DNA from: Variovorax sp. OV700
GTDB taxonomy: Bacteria; Pseudomonadota; Gammaproteobacteria; Burkholderiales; Burkholderiaceae_C
NCBI RefSeq assembly: GCF_900099805.1
Contig: NZ_FNDR01000002.1
Location: 186,001 to 250,000 of the forward strand
Direction: 5' to 3'
Length of the DNA: 64,000 nt
Numbering within the stretch: position 1 is the first letter of the stretch; the number at the start of each line of letters is the position of its first letter. Positions 43,175-52,387 of this stretch are shown piece after piece. The notes below the pieces were generated by a model, which did not search any database, was not told the origin of the DNA, and saw only the letters and a list, made by a program, of their open reading frames with translations. The translations under genes and the position numbers were made by a program.

Positions 43175-44200
43175 ATGACCGATACCCAGAAAAACGATCC
43201 CGATCTCGTTCCCACCCACACTACCGCCGCCGCGATATCTGTTGCGCGCTGGGTTGCGCAGCACCATGGCTTGCCGGTGCAGCAGTGCGCCCTGATTCGC
43301 CGCGGTCTGAACGACAACTATGCGGTGCGCTGTGCCGACGGGACCCGGTACGTGGCGCGCCTGTACTCGATCCGTCCGCGCGGCGGCTTCAACGTCGATT
43401 TCGAAGTCGCGCTGCTAGAGCATTTGGCGTCCAAGGGCGCGAGCGTGGCAGCGCCAGTGCTGATGGCCGACCGGCGTACGCACGTCCAACTGCAATTCCC
43501 CGAAGGGCTCCGTGCATTGGCCCTGTTCCGCCACGCAGAAGGCACGACGCCCGACACGCTGGACGACTTCGACCTGACCGGCCGCGCCTTGGCCCACATC
43601 CACGAGGCAGCGCGCGACTACGTGGGCCCGCCAAGTCGCTATACGCTTGACGGTCACCACCTTGCCGGCAGGACCTTGGCCTACCTGAAGGTGTATCCAG
43701 AGCTGAACGAGGATCTGTTGGAAACGTACCGCCGCCTGGTACATCGCCTTCTTGAAGAACTGACTGCGGCCGAGGACGGGCTAACGCGAGTCGTATGCCA
43801 CGGTGACACGCACGGCTTCAACAATCATGTGAACACGGACGCGGCCGGTATCAAGAAAACCATGTTCTTCGACTTCGACGATGCAGGCCCGGGTTTCTTG
43901 GCATACGACCTGAGCGTGCTGCCTCGGTCGTACCTGTTTCGCAAGAGCCTCAAAGAGCCCGACGACGCGTTGCGCGAGCGCTGGATGCACTACCTGCGCG
44001 GCTACCGCGCGGGCGGCGGCGGGGTGAGCGAACGTGACATAGCTGCGTTACCACTGTTCGTGCAGCTTCGGCACCTATGGAATCTTGGCGAGGCAGCCGG
44101 CCGGCTGCACCACTGGGGAACGAATTCGGCGCCTGTGGACTGGCTGCAGAAGCAGGTGGACATGTTCGAGGCGTGGAAGGGGCTGGACCTGCGCGCCTAA
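43175..44200 (+). CDS. APH-family phosphotransferase
   Basis: 341 residues with the aminoglycoside-phosphotransferase/homoserine-kinase-like fold. VCHGDTHGFNNHVN is the Brenner-type catalytic loop with Asp and Asn, and MFFDFDDAGPGFLAYDLSV gives the metal-binding DxD segment. The N-lobe includes GTRYVARLYSIRP. The substrate is unknown: such kinases act on sugars, choline, homoserine or aminoglycosides. It stands alone between remnants and small genes. Confidence 0.9.
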   Translation: MTDTQKNDPDLVPTHTTAAAISVARWVAQHHGLPVQQCALIRRGLNDNYAVRCADGTRYVARLYSIRPRGGFNVDFEVALLEHLASKGASVAAPVLMADRRTHVQLQFPEGLRALALFRHAEGTTPDTLDDFDLTGRALAHIHEAARDYVGPPSRYTLDGHHLAGRTLAYLKVYPELNEDLLETYRRLVHRLLEELTAAEDGLTRVVCHGDTHGFNNHVNTDAAGIKKTMFFDFDDAGPGFLAYDLSVLPRSYLFRKSLKEPDDALRERWMHYLRGYRAGGGGVSERDIAALPLFVQLRHLWNLGEAAGRLHHWGTNSAPVDWLQKQVDMFEAWKGLDLRA

Positions 44201-44262
44201 CGGCCTGCTGTTGGCTCAGCCGCTGTGCGGCACGCACCCCGGGCAGAAGAAGGCTCTCCAAG

Positions 44263-44472
44263 TCAGGCGTCGCTCCTTCGGCGACGACCGAACAGCATGG
44301 CCGCGATCGGGATGGTGGTCAGCACGCCAACGGCCACCAGCGTCCACCCGATATTCTTGCGTTGCTCTTCGCTGAGCCTGTCGGAAAGCAGCAGGCCCAC
44401 GCCTGCCCCCAAGGCGCCGCGGGTCCCGGCCAACAAGGCGAGCTCGGGCAAATGAATTTCAGTTGTGAACAC
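44263..44472 (-). CDS. small membrane protein (69 aa)
   Basis: From a GTG start with AGGAG upstream it reads MFTTEIHLPELALLAGTRGALGAGVGLLLSDRL, then SEEQRKNIGWTLVAVGVLTTIPIAAMLFGRRRRSD. Two hydrophobic segments with a short Ser/Glu/Gln loop and a terminal Arg cluster fit a hairpin inner-membrane protein. Similar small proteins are common in this bacterial group, but their function is unknown. Confidence 0.72.
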   Translation of the reverse strand: MFTTEIHLPELALLAGTRGALGAGVGLLLSDRLSEEQRKNIGWTLVAVGVLTTIPIAAMLFGRRRRSDA

Positions 44473-44565
44473 GACAGAACTCCTTTCGTGCCGAGAGCGG
44501 TCTTTCAGTATGCGCCGCAGGCGCCCGTCTTGTCTTCGTCGTGCGTCGATTTCCTCCAGGAAGTA

Positions 44566-44802
44566 TCAAGCGCGCGGCGTGCCCTTTGGCTTCATCGTTG
44601 TGACTTTGTACACCGCGCCGTGTTTGTCGTAGGTCGTCCACGTTCCTACTTGAGCTCCAAGCTCGAAGTAGCCCGAACGCATTCGAACGCCATCCTTGCG
44701 GAACCATTCCCAGTAGCCGCTCAACAAGCCGTCGAGCATCTGGCCACGAGCGCGGACCGTTCCGTCCTTGAAGTATTCAACTCGCTCTTCCGGTACTGTC
44801 AT
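44566..44802 (-). CDS. MORN-repeat (YwqK-like) small protein
   Basis: 78 residues from the ATG at 44800-44802 with AGGAGG close upstream. YFKDGTVRARGQMLDGLLSGYWEWFRKDGVRMRSGYFELGAQVGTWTTY consists of three MORN-like repeats of about 22 residues. Proteins of this size are often annotated as YwqK-family antitoxins, but no toxin partner is adjacent. Confidence 0.82.
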   Translation of the reverse strand: MTVPEERVEYFKDGTVRARGQMLDGLLSGYWEWFRKDGVRMRSGYFELGAQVGTWTTYDKHGAVYKVTTMKPKGTPRA

Positions 44803-45051
44803 CTGGCCTCCTATGTACGAGCTGGTCAGTTGAAAAACTAGTTCTAGCCGGCGGCGGCTGCATGCATCCCACCTACTCGTGGGTGCAGCCGACTGGGTTG
44901 GCTGTGCCGGAAAGCTCGGTGGCGTTTCGCACCGGCGCTGCAGCGCTGTGCAGAAGCCGCAACGCCTCCGCAAGATTTCTCCCAGATCGCATGTTCGACT
45001 CCGAACTCGGAATGTTACCGATTGCTTCCGGCACAAGAGGAGAAAAACCAC

Positions 45052-45546
45052 ATGACAGGGCTGCAGACGAGGCCTCGAAAATGGCGAGCGCGAACACGGG
45101 CACGACCGCAATCGCGCGGCTTCACCTTGATCGAGGTGATGGTGACCGTGGCCATCGTCGCCATTCTGGCTTCCATCGCCTACCCCTCGTACCGCGACTA
45201 CGTGCTGCGCAGCCGCATCGTCGACGCCACCAACGGCCTGTCCACCATGCGCGCGAACATGGAGCGCTATTTCCAGGACAACCGCACCTATCTGTCCACG
45301 GGCAGCTACACCTCGCCCTGTCTGGTGGCCTCCACGCTGCGCATGTCCGGCACCTTCACCCTGTCGTGCGACGGCACGTACGGCGCGCTGACGGCCACCA
45401 CCTACACGCTGGTGGCGACCGGCAGCAGCGCCACCGCGGGCTTCGTCTTCACGGTCGACCAGGCGAACAACCGGGCGACGTTGGGGGTGCCCACGGGGTG
45501 GACGACCTGCAGCACCGACTGGGTCTCGAGGCGGGGCGGATGTTGA
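45052..45546 (+). CDS. pilE: type IV pilin-like protein PilE
   Basis: 164 residues. After a 22-residue basic leader comes RGFTLIEVMVTVAIVAILASIAYP, the class III signal cleaved by PilD between Gly and Phe, with Glu5. The C-terminal globular part contains paired cysteines (SPCLVAS, LSCDG, TTCSTD). AGAGGAGA precedes the ATG. The leader is longer than in classical pilins. It is the first gene of the minor pilin operon and overlaps fimT by 7 bp. Confidence 0.92.
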   Translation: MTGLQTRPRKWRARTRARPQSRGFTLIEVMVTVAIVAILASIAYPSYRDYVLRSRIVDATNGLSTMRANMERYFQDNRTYLSTGSYTSPCLVASTLRMSGTFTLSCDGTYGALTATTYTLVATGSSATAGFVFTVDQANNRATLGVPTGWTTCSTDWVSRRGGC

Positions 45547-46139
45547 AGCGCGCAAGGCCGGCGGGCGGCTTCACACTGATCGAACTCATGGTGACCTTGT
45601 CGGTGATGGCCGTGCTGATGGCGCTGGCCATGCCGTCGGTCCTGGCATGGATCGCCAACAGCCGGGTGCGCACCGTGAGCGACGCGTTGCAGAACGGCCT
45701 GCGCGCGGCGCAGGCCGAGGCCGTGAGACGCAGCCGCACGGCGGTGTTCTCGCTGACGAACGACACGGCCCCTCAGGCGAGCCTGACCGCGATAGCCAAC
45801 GGCAGCCACTGGTCCATCAATTTCGTCGCCTCGTCCACGCTCGACACGGCCGGCGTCGCCACTTTCGTCGAGGCCGGCGTGCTGACCGGTGCCGGTGCGG
45901 GCGTGAGCATCAGCGGCCCCGCCGCCATCTGCTTCAATTCGCTGGGCCGCCTGGTTGCCCCCGCCAGCACCGGCGTCAGCGGCGCGGCCTGCAGCCTGGC
46001 CTCCGCGCCTGTCTACGACATCACGCTGGCATCGGCCGACCGGCCGCTGCGCGTGGTCGTTAGCCTCGGCGGACAGGTGCACCTGTGCGATCCCGCCAGG
46101 ACGCTGTCGTCCAGCACGCCCGACGGATGCCCGGCCTGA
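45540..46139 (+). CDS. fimT: minor pseudopilin FimT/GspH
   Basis: 199 residues. GGFTLIELMVTLSVMAVLMALAMPSVLAWIANSR is the prepilin signal and N-terminal helix; DALQNGLRAAQAEAVRRSRTAV is the FimT/GspH segment, and AICFNSLGRLVAPAS its C-terminal conserved region. In related bacteria FimT binds DNA during natural transformation. Its start lies inside the end of pilE. Confidence 0.9.
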   Translation: MLKRARPAGGFTLIELMVTLSVMAVLMALAMPSVLAWIANSRVRTVSDALQNGLRAAQAEAVRRSRTAVFSLTNDTAPQASLTAIANGSHWSINFVASSTLDTAGVATFVEAGVLTGAGAGVSISGPAAICFNSLGRLVAPASTGVSGAACSLASAPVYDITLASADRPLRVVVSLGGQVHLCDPARTLSSSTPDGCPA

Positions 46140-46141
46140 CG

Positions 46142-46567
46142 ATGAAAACCGCAACCCATCGCCATTCGCCGCAGGCGGGCATCGCATTGATCGAGGTGCT
46201 CGTGTCGCTGCTGCTTTTCTCGTTCGGCATCCTGGGCCTGGCGGGCATGCTGACGCGCGCCATCACCGTGTCCATCGACGCCGAAGACCGCAACCGCGCC
46301 GCGCTGCTCGCCAACGAGATCGCCAGCACGATGTGGTTGAAGAACTCCGTCTCGGTCGACACCACGGCGTGGCAGACGCGCGTGAGCGACATGGACAACG
46401 GCGGCCTGCCGAATGCCACGCTGACGGTCACGGCCGTTTCGGGCGCAACCAGCAGTGCGGGGACCACCAATGCGGCCGACATCGTGATCGCCTGGCGCGC
46501 CGTGACGCGCGAGGCCGCGGCATCCAATGCCGCCAGCCGTCTCGTCACGCGCGTGGTGCTGCCGTGA
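46142..46567 (+). CDS. pilV: minor pilin PilV
   Basis: 141 residues. The prepilin segment is AGIALIEVLVSLLLFSFGILGLAGM, with Ala replacing Phe at mature position +2 (G|IALIE), then EDRNRAALLANEIASTMWLK, typical of PilV. It starts 2 bp after fimT and overlaps pilW by 4 bp. It helps prime pilus assembly in the inner membrane. Confidence 0.9.
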   Translation: MKTATHRHSPQAGIALIEVLVSLLLFSFGILGLAGMLTRAITVSIDAEDRNRAALLANEIASTMWLKNSVSVDTTAWQTRVSDMDNGGLPNATLTVTAVSGATSSAGTTNAADIVIAWRAVTREAAASNAASRLVTRVVLP

Positions 46568-47766
46568 CGCCCGGCCGCGAACCGGCCGCGCACCGCCAGC
46601 GCGGTGTGACGCTCATCGAGCTGATGGTGGCGATCGTCGTCGGCCTGGTGGTGACGCTGGCTGCGACCAGCATGCTGATCTTCGGTGAGTCGAGCAAGCG
46701 CACCAGCACCGCCACCAACGACATGGGCCAGACAGGCGCCTATGCCGCCTATGTGCTGGACCGCGCGGTGCGCGGCGCCGGCTCGGGCTTCACGCAGTCA
46801 TGGAACCTGGCGGGCGCCTTCGGCTGCCGGCTGAGCGCCACCCTGCCAGCCACACCGAACCTGCCGCGCGGCAGTGCCTTTCCCGCACCCTTTGCCACCA
46901 GCTTTCTCGGTGGCGCGAGCGGCAGCGCGAACCTGCGGGTTGCGCCGGTGCTCATCGGCAGGAGCCAGTCGGACGCCGGTTCCGACGTGCTGGTGGTGAT
47001 GGGCGGCACCGCGGCGTCGGGCGACGTGCCGCGGCTCATCCTGTCGGCCGGCGCATCGAGCAACATCCTGCGGCTGGACAGCACCGTGGGCCTGGCCGAG
47101 GGCGATCTTGGCCTGGTGAGCGCCAACGGCACCACCGACTGCCTGCTCGAGCAGGTGCATGCGAGCACGGCCTTTGCCGACAGCACCGGCAACGATGCGC
47201 TGCCGCTGGGCAGCACCTACTACACCGCGTCGGGACCGTCGAGCAGCCTGTCCACCCTCGCGGCCAGCGGCGCTGCCTACTTCACGCCGCTGGGCAACGT
47301 CGGCGCAGGCAACACGCAGTTCCAGATGTTCGGCGTGGGCAGCAACAACACGCTCTACGGCTACGACCTGCTGAAGACCGATGGCACCGATGCCTCGCAG
47401 GCCATTGCGGACGGTGTCGCCGAGATGCACGCGCTATACGGGCTCGACACCAATACCGACGGCGTGCTCGACACCTGGGTGGACCCGGGCACCACCGGCT
47501 ACGACATCGCCACCATGATGACCACGCCGGCCATGGCACGCCAGGTCGTCGCGGTGCGCGTCGCGCTGGTGCTGCGAAGCGCCAACTACGAGAAAGAGAA
47601 CGAGAACGGCGAGCTGCCTTCGCCCGCCTCGCTCACGTTGTTCCGCGACCTGGCCACCTCGCTGCAGCGGACCGTGAGCTTCAGCGCGAGCGAGCAGCAC
47701 TTTCACCACCGCGTCGTCGAGTCGACGATTCCCCTTCGCAACGTGCTGCTGCTGCCGACGTCATGA
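46564..47766 (+). CDS. pilW: minor pilin PilW
   Basis: 400 residues from GTG in a GTGA overlap with the pilV stop. RGVTLIELMVAIVVGLVVTLAATSML is the prepilin helix. QTGAYAAYVLDRAVRGAGSG and the long C-terminal domain match PilW of type IV pili. It is larger than the average PilW because of an extended Ser/Gly/Ala-rich domain. Confidence 0.9.
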   Translation: MTPGREPAAHRQRGVTLIELMVAIVVGLVVTLAATSMLIFGESSKRTSTATNDMGQTGAYAAYVLDRAVRGAGSGFTQSWNLAGAFGCRLSATLPATPNLPRGSAFPAPFATSFLGGASGSANLRVAPVLIGRSQSDAGSDVLVVMGGTAASGDVPRLILSAGASSNILRLDSTVGLAEGDLGLVSANGTTDCLLEQVHASTAFADSTGNDALPLGSTYYTASGPSSSLSTLAASGAAYFTPLGNVGAGNTQFQMFGVGSNNTLYGYDLLKTDGTDASQAIADGVAEMHALYGLDTNTDGVLDTWVDPGTTGYDIATMMTTPAMARQVVAVRVALVLRSANYEKENENGELPSPASLTLFRDLATSLQRTVSFSASEQHFHHRVVESTIPLRNVLLLPTS

Positions 47767-48416
47767 CGCCCTTCCCTCCCCACCCTGCGCGCATACCCCG
47801 CGCCCCACGCCAGCAGCGCGGCGTCGTGCTGCTGTTCTGCCTGATCGTGCTGGTCATTCTCCTGATTGGCAGCGTGGCCGCCGTTCGCTCCACGCACACG
47901 TCGCTCGCGAGCGCGGGCAACCTGGCCTTCCGGCGCGACCTCACCAGCCAGGGCGAACAGGCCGCCTCGAACGTGATGGTGGCCTTCAAGAGCGGTGCGC
48001 TCAAGACGGCCGCGCTCTCCTCGGCCAGCGTGCCGTCGGCCAACTACAGCGCGGTCGAGCTCGTGGCCGACAAGCAGGGCATCCCGCTCGTGCTGCTGGC
48101 CAGCGGCAGCACGCCCAGCGGCGCCGATGTCGGCGGCACCACCTTCAGCCCCACGGCCACAGACCTGGCAGGGGCGACGTCGGACATCACGATCCGCTAT
48201 GTCATCGACCGTCTGTGCCGCAACGCCGGCAGCGCGGCCACCGGCACCTGCGTCTATGCGCCGTCGAGCAGCAACGTCACCGGCGGCAGCAGCCAGTTGC
48301 CGGCGAGCCAGCGGCCGGCGGCGAGCATTTCGCCCGTCTACCGACTGAGCGTGCGCGTCACCGGCGCGCGCTCCACCCAGGTCTTTCTCCAAACCTCGTT
48401 CACCCGGCCCGAATGA
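47763..48416 (+). CDS. pilX: minor pilin PilX
   Basis: 217 residues from ATG in an ATGA overlap with pilW. RQQRGVVLLFCLIVLVILLIGSVAAVRSTHTSLASAGNLAFRRD is the PilX N-terminus, which lacks the Glu5 of major pilins as is usual for PilX. The C-terminal SPVYRLSVRVTGARSTQVFLQTSF is also family-typical. It is translationally coupled to pilY1. Confidence 0.9.
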   Translation: MTPFPPHPARIPRAPRQQRGVVLLFCLIVLVILLIGSVAAVRSTHTSLASAGNLAFRRDLTSQGEQAASNVMVAFKSGALKTAALSSASVPSANYSAVELVADKQGIPLVLLASGSTPSGADVGGTTFSPTATDLAGATSDITIRYVIDRLCRNAGSAATGTCVYAPSSSNVTGGSSQLPASQRPAASISPVYRLSVRVTGARSTQVFLQTSFTRPE

Positions 48417-51400
48417 TTTCGATGAACCGCTGCTCCCGTGTCATTTCCCTGGCGCTGGCCGCCGCCGCGCTGCTTGGCGCGCAACCGTCGCCAGGCGCGA
48501 CCCTGGCCGACCAGCCGGTGTTCGCCAGCGCGGACGTGCCGGGCAACCTGGCGCTCACGCTCTCGGTCGAATACCCGACCGCCATCAGCGTGGCCAACCT
48601 CGGCAACTACGCGGACAGCTCGACCTACCTCGGCTACTTCGATCCGCTCAAGTGCTACACCTACACACTGAACACCACCACGCCGGCGAGCAGCTACTTC
48701 GAGCCCGCGGGCCTGGCGACCGGCACCAACCTGCACACCTGCTCGGGCAAGTGGAGCGGCAACTTCATGAACTGGGCAACGATGCAGACCATCGACCCGT
48801 TCCGCTGGGCGCTGACCGGGGGCTACCGCTCGGTGGACAGCACGAGCGCGACCATCCTGGAAAAGGCCTGGGGCTCCAGCCAGGGCTCCCAGAGCAACTT
48901 TCCGTTGCGCGGCACCGGGCAGGCCACGTCGACCGGGCACAACCTGGCGAGCTCGCTGATCTCGTCGGTCACGCCGCTCGGCTGGACCGCGTTCAACACG
49001 AGCATCTGGAAGCGCGGCAACACGATGGTGTTCAGCGGCACCGGAACCAGCTACAGCGACACCAGCGTCGCAGGAACCGACTGGAAAAACGCCACCACGA
49101 CGAACACGCCGGGCAGCACCTATCGCGTGTACGTGCGCGTGAAGGTCTGCGACCCGACCACGTCGGCCGGCGGCGTCGAGTCCAACTGCGTGCTGTACCC
49201 TAACGGCCAGTACAAGCCCGAGGGGCTGATGCAGAGCTATGCCAACAAGATCCGCTACGGGGCCTTCTCCTATCTGAACGGCACCGGCTCCACCACGCAG
49301 GGCGCGGTGTTGCGCGCCCCCATGGGCTTCATCGGGCCGACCTATCCGTCGCCGCTGTCGACCGCCGTCACCAGCAACGGCAAGGCCGAGTGGAGCGCCA
49401 CCACTGGCATCATGGCGACCAACCCCGACACCGCCACCGCGAGCGCCACCAGCAGTACCAGCGGCATCACCATCGGCAACAGCGGCGTGATGAACTATCT
49501 CAACAAGTTCGGCACCACCGCCTCCTCGTACATGACGTACGACAACGTCAGCGAGCTGTACTACGCGGCGGTGCGGTACTTCCAGAACCTGGGCAACGTG
49601 GCGACCTGGACCAGCTACATCACCCCGGCCACCACATCCTCCTCGACCACGCGCACCACGCTGCTCGACGGGTTCCCGGCGGTCACGACCTGGGCCGACC
49701 CGATCTCCTATTCCTGTCAGAAGAACTTCATCCTGGGCATCGGCGACACCAACACGCACTACGACTACAACGTGGGCGGCGGCACTCTCACCGGCACCCG
49801 CGCCAAGCCGGCGGAGGTGAGCGCCGACACGCTGAACAAGGCACGCACCTACACCAACAACCTGCTCACGCTCGAAGGCCTGAGCGCCAAGACCGACGCC
49901 TGGTGGACCAGCACCTACGCCACCTACTACATCGCCGGGCTGGCCTACGGTGCGCACGCCACCGACATCCGCTCCGACCTGAGCGGCGCGCAGAACATCT
50001 CCACGTTCTGGATGGACGTGATGGAGTACCAGACGGCTGCGGCCAAGAACCCCTACTGGCTCGCGGCCAAGTACGGCGGCTTCACGGTGCCCTCGAGCTA
50101 CGACCCGACGCAGACCACCACCGCCCTCACGCAGAGCTGGTGGAACAGCAGCGGCGAAACCATCACCATGGGCAGCACCACCGCGCTGCGCCCCGACAAC
50201 TACTTCCTGGCGGGCAACGCGAGCCAGATGGTCACGGGCCTGGCCAAGGCCTTCTCGGCCATTGCCACGGCCGTCAGCGCCTACACCACGTCGCTCGCGC
50301 TGTCGTCGCCGCAGGTGAGCGATTCGGGCAGTGCCTCCTACGCCGCGCAGTACGCGTCCAAGACATGGAGCGGCGTGCTCACCGCCAGCAGCTTGACCAT
50401 CGGCAGCGACCTCGCCACCACGTCGACCGTGATGTGGACCTCCACCGCGACGCTCGCGAGCCAGCTCGCGGGCACGGGCTGGGACACCGCACGGCGCGTC
50501 GCGACGTGGAACGGCAGCAGCGGCCAGCCCTTTCGCTACGCAAGCCTCACGAGCAGCCAGAAGGCCGCGCTGGCCACCTCCTACCGCGGCAGCGATGCAT
50601 CGGACTACCTGAACTACCTGCGTGGCGACCAGACCCAGGAAGCCAGCTCCACCACCAGCGGCAGCAGCCAGGCCTACCGCGCGCGCTCGGTGCTGCTGGG
50701 CGACATCGTGGGCTCGAAGGTCACGCCGGTGGCAGCGCCGAGCCTCACGTACTCCGACTCGATCAACCCCGGCTACGCCGCCTTCAAGAGCACCTGGGCG
50801 AGCCGCCCCACGGTGGTCTACGTGGGTGCCAACGACGGCATGCTGCACGCGTTCAATGGCACGTTGTCGGGCACCGACGCCGGGACGGAAATCTTCGCCT
50901 ACGTGCCGAGCGCACTGTTCCAGGGGCCGAACGGCACGCCCAACACGTCGGCGTCGGACGGGCTCACCGCGCTGGGCAACCCGAGTTACAGCCACCGCTA
51001 CTTCGTCGATGCCACGCCGCTGTCCTTCGATGTCGACTTCAACTACGCGGGCGGCTCGCTGACGACCAGCTCCGCCGCCACGTCGGACTGGCGCACGGTG
51101 CTGATCGGCGGGCTCGGCAAGGGCGGCAAGAGCTACTACGCCATCGATGTCACCAACCCGGCCGGCATGACCTCCGAATCGGTGGTCGCGGGCAAGGTGC
51201 TGTGGGAGTTCACCGACGCGACCATGGGCTACAGCTACGGCGAGCCGACGGTGGTCAAGACCGCCAAGTACGGCTGGGTCGTGGTGCTGACCTCGGGCTA
51301 CAACAACAGCGACGGCTATGGCTACCTCTACCTCGTCCACCCCAAGACCGGCGCGCTGCTCGAGAAGCTCAAGACCGGCAGCAGCGCTGCGGGGCTGACG

Positions 51401-52195
51401 CATGCCGCGGCCTATGTGCGCGACTTCACCGACGGCACCGCGGACGCCATCTATGCCGGCGACCTCGACGGGCAGGTCTGGCGCTTCGACGTCACCGGCA
51501 CGGCGGCCTACGGCGCGCCCTTGCTGCTGGCCAACCTGACGGACGCCAATGGCAACGCGCAGCCCGTGACCACGCAGCCGCTGATCGAGGTGCAGCCGAG
51601 CACGAAGAAGCGCTATGTGCTCCTGGGCACGGGCAAGCTGCTGGCCTCCACCGACGTCAACTCCACGCTCGCGCAGGACTTCTACGCGCTGATCGACGGC
51701 ACCGCCTCGGCGTTCGGCACGGCCGCATCGTTGCCCACGGGCGTGAGCTTTCCGCTTGCGCGAGCCAATCTCACCGCGCTGACCGACCTCACCGCCAGCG
51801 CGAGCTTCGACAGCAGTTCGATGGGTTGGTACGTCGATTTCGGCACCGACAGCAGCAGCGGCATCGCCTGGCGGATGATCACCAGCCCGACGACCACCAG
51901 CGGCGTAGTGGCGTTCGCCTCGACGCTCACCACGGCCGATGCATGCAGCCCGTCGGGCACCAGCCGAGTCTACGTCGTCAACTTCGGCACCGGGCAGTCG
52001 GCGCTGGAGAACAGCGCGGCCTACATCTCCGAGTCGTATGCGGTGACGGACCTGCGCTTCACCAGCAGCAGCAACGGCGGCACCACCCTGTCGGTGGGTT
52101 CCAGCACCGGCACGGTCGAGAACCTGAAGGTGTCGCTCTCGTCCAGCCTGAGCCTGCGGCTGCTCAACTGGCGCGAGGTGCCGGTGGTGGAGTGA
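48413..52195 (+). CDS. pilY1: type IV pilus tip adhesin / biogenesis protein PilY1
   Basis: 1260 residues, starting in an ATGA overlap with pilX. The signal peptide runs to about GAQPSPGATLA. The C-terminal part (residues about 750-1200) is the PilY1 beta-propeller: VYVGANDGMLHAFNG, LIGGLGKGGKSYYAIDVTNP and AIYAGDLDGQVWRFDV. The segment DFTDGTADAIYAGDLDG corresponds to the calcium loop of P. aeruginosa PilY1 but is shorter and lacks the regular DxDxDxxxD spacing. No clear von Willebrand A domain is seen in the N-terminal half. It probably sits at the pilus tip. Confidence 0.93.
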   Translation: MISMNRCSRVISLALAAAALLGAQPSPGATLADQPVFASADVPGNLALTLSVEYPTAISVANLGNYADSSTYLGYFDPLKCYTYTLNTTTPASSYFEPAGLATGTNLHTCSGKWSGNFMNWATMQTIDPFRWALTGGYRSVDSTSATILEKAWGSSQGSQSNFPLRGTGQATSTGHNLASSLISSVTPLGWTAFNTSIWKRGNTMVFSGTGTSYSDTSVAGTDWKNATTTNTPGSTYRVYVRVKVCDPTTSAGGVESNCVLYPNGQYKPEGLMQSYANKIRYGAFSYLNGTGSTTQGAVLRAPMGFIGPTYPSPLSTAVTSNGKAEWSATTGIMATNPDTATASATSSTSGITIGNSGVMNYLNKFGTTASSYMTYDNVSELYYAAVRYFQNLGNVATWTSYITPATTSSSTTRTTLLDGFPAVTTWADPISYSCQKNFILGIGDTNTHYDYNVGGGTLTGTRAKPAEVSADTLNKARTYTNNLLTLEGLSAKTDAWWTSTYATYYIAGLAYGAHATDIRSDLSGAQNISTFWMDVMEYQTAAAKNPYWLAAKYGGFTVPSSYDPTQTTTALTQSWWNSSGETITMGSTTALRPDNYFLAGNASQMVTGLAKAFSAIATAVSAYTTSLALSSPQVSDSGSASYAAQYASKTWSGVLTASSLTIGSDLATTSTVMWTSTATLASQLAGTGWDTARRVATWNGSSGQPFRYASLTSSQKAALATSYRGSDASDYLNYLRGDQTQEASSTTSGSSQAYRARSVLLGDIVGSKVTPVAAPSLTYSDSINPGYAAFKSTWASRPTVVYVGANDGMLHAFNGTLSGTDAGTEIFAYVPSALFQGPNGTPNTSASDGLTALGNPSYSHRYFVDATPLSFDVDFNYAGGSLTTSSAATSDWRTVLIGGLGKGGKSYYAIDVTNPAGMTSESVVAGKVLWEFTDATMGYSYGEPTVVKTAKYGWVVVLTSGYNNSDGYGYLYLVHPKTGALLEKLKTGSSAAGLTHAAAYVRDFTDGTADAIYAGDLDGQVWRFDVTGTAAYGAPLLLANLTDANGNAQPVTTQPLIEVQPSTKKRYVLLGTGKLLASTDVNSTLAQDFYALIDGTASAFGTAASLPTGVSFPLARANLTALTDLTASASFDSSSMGWYVDFGTDSSSGIAWRMITSPTTTSGVVAFASTLTTADACSPSGTSRVYVVNFGTGQSALENSAAYISESYAVTDLRFTSSSNGGTTLSVGSSTGTVENLKVSLSSSLSLRLLNWREVPVVE

Positions 52196-52387
52196 GGCAG
52201 CGAGCGGGCCGGTTGCGCGGATCGGCCTGCCCTCGCAGGCCTGCACCGAAGCAGGTATGCCGCTGCGACATATCTAAAAGTGCCCGGGTCGGATAGCGAA
52301 CGGCCGGTGGAGTGGCGATAGTCCATCACGCCGGGGCCAAGACCCAAGACACCTCCGGCGTTTCAAAAAAAACACGGAGACAAGAAG

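Noticed and set aside
48338..52246. A 1302-codon open frame on the strand opposite pilY1
   Set aside because: It is the antisense shadow of pilY1: Arg/Gly/His-rich composition, no motifs and no ribosome binding site. High GC produces such frames.
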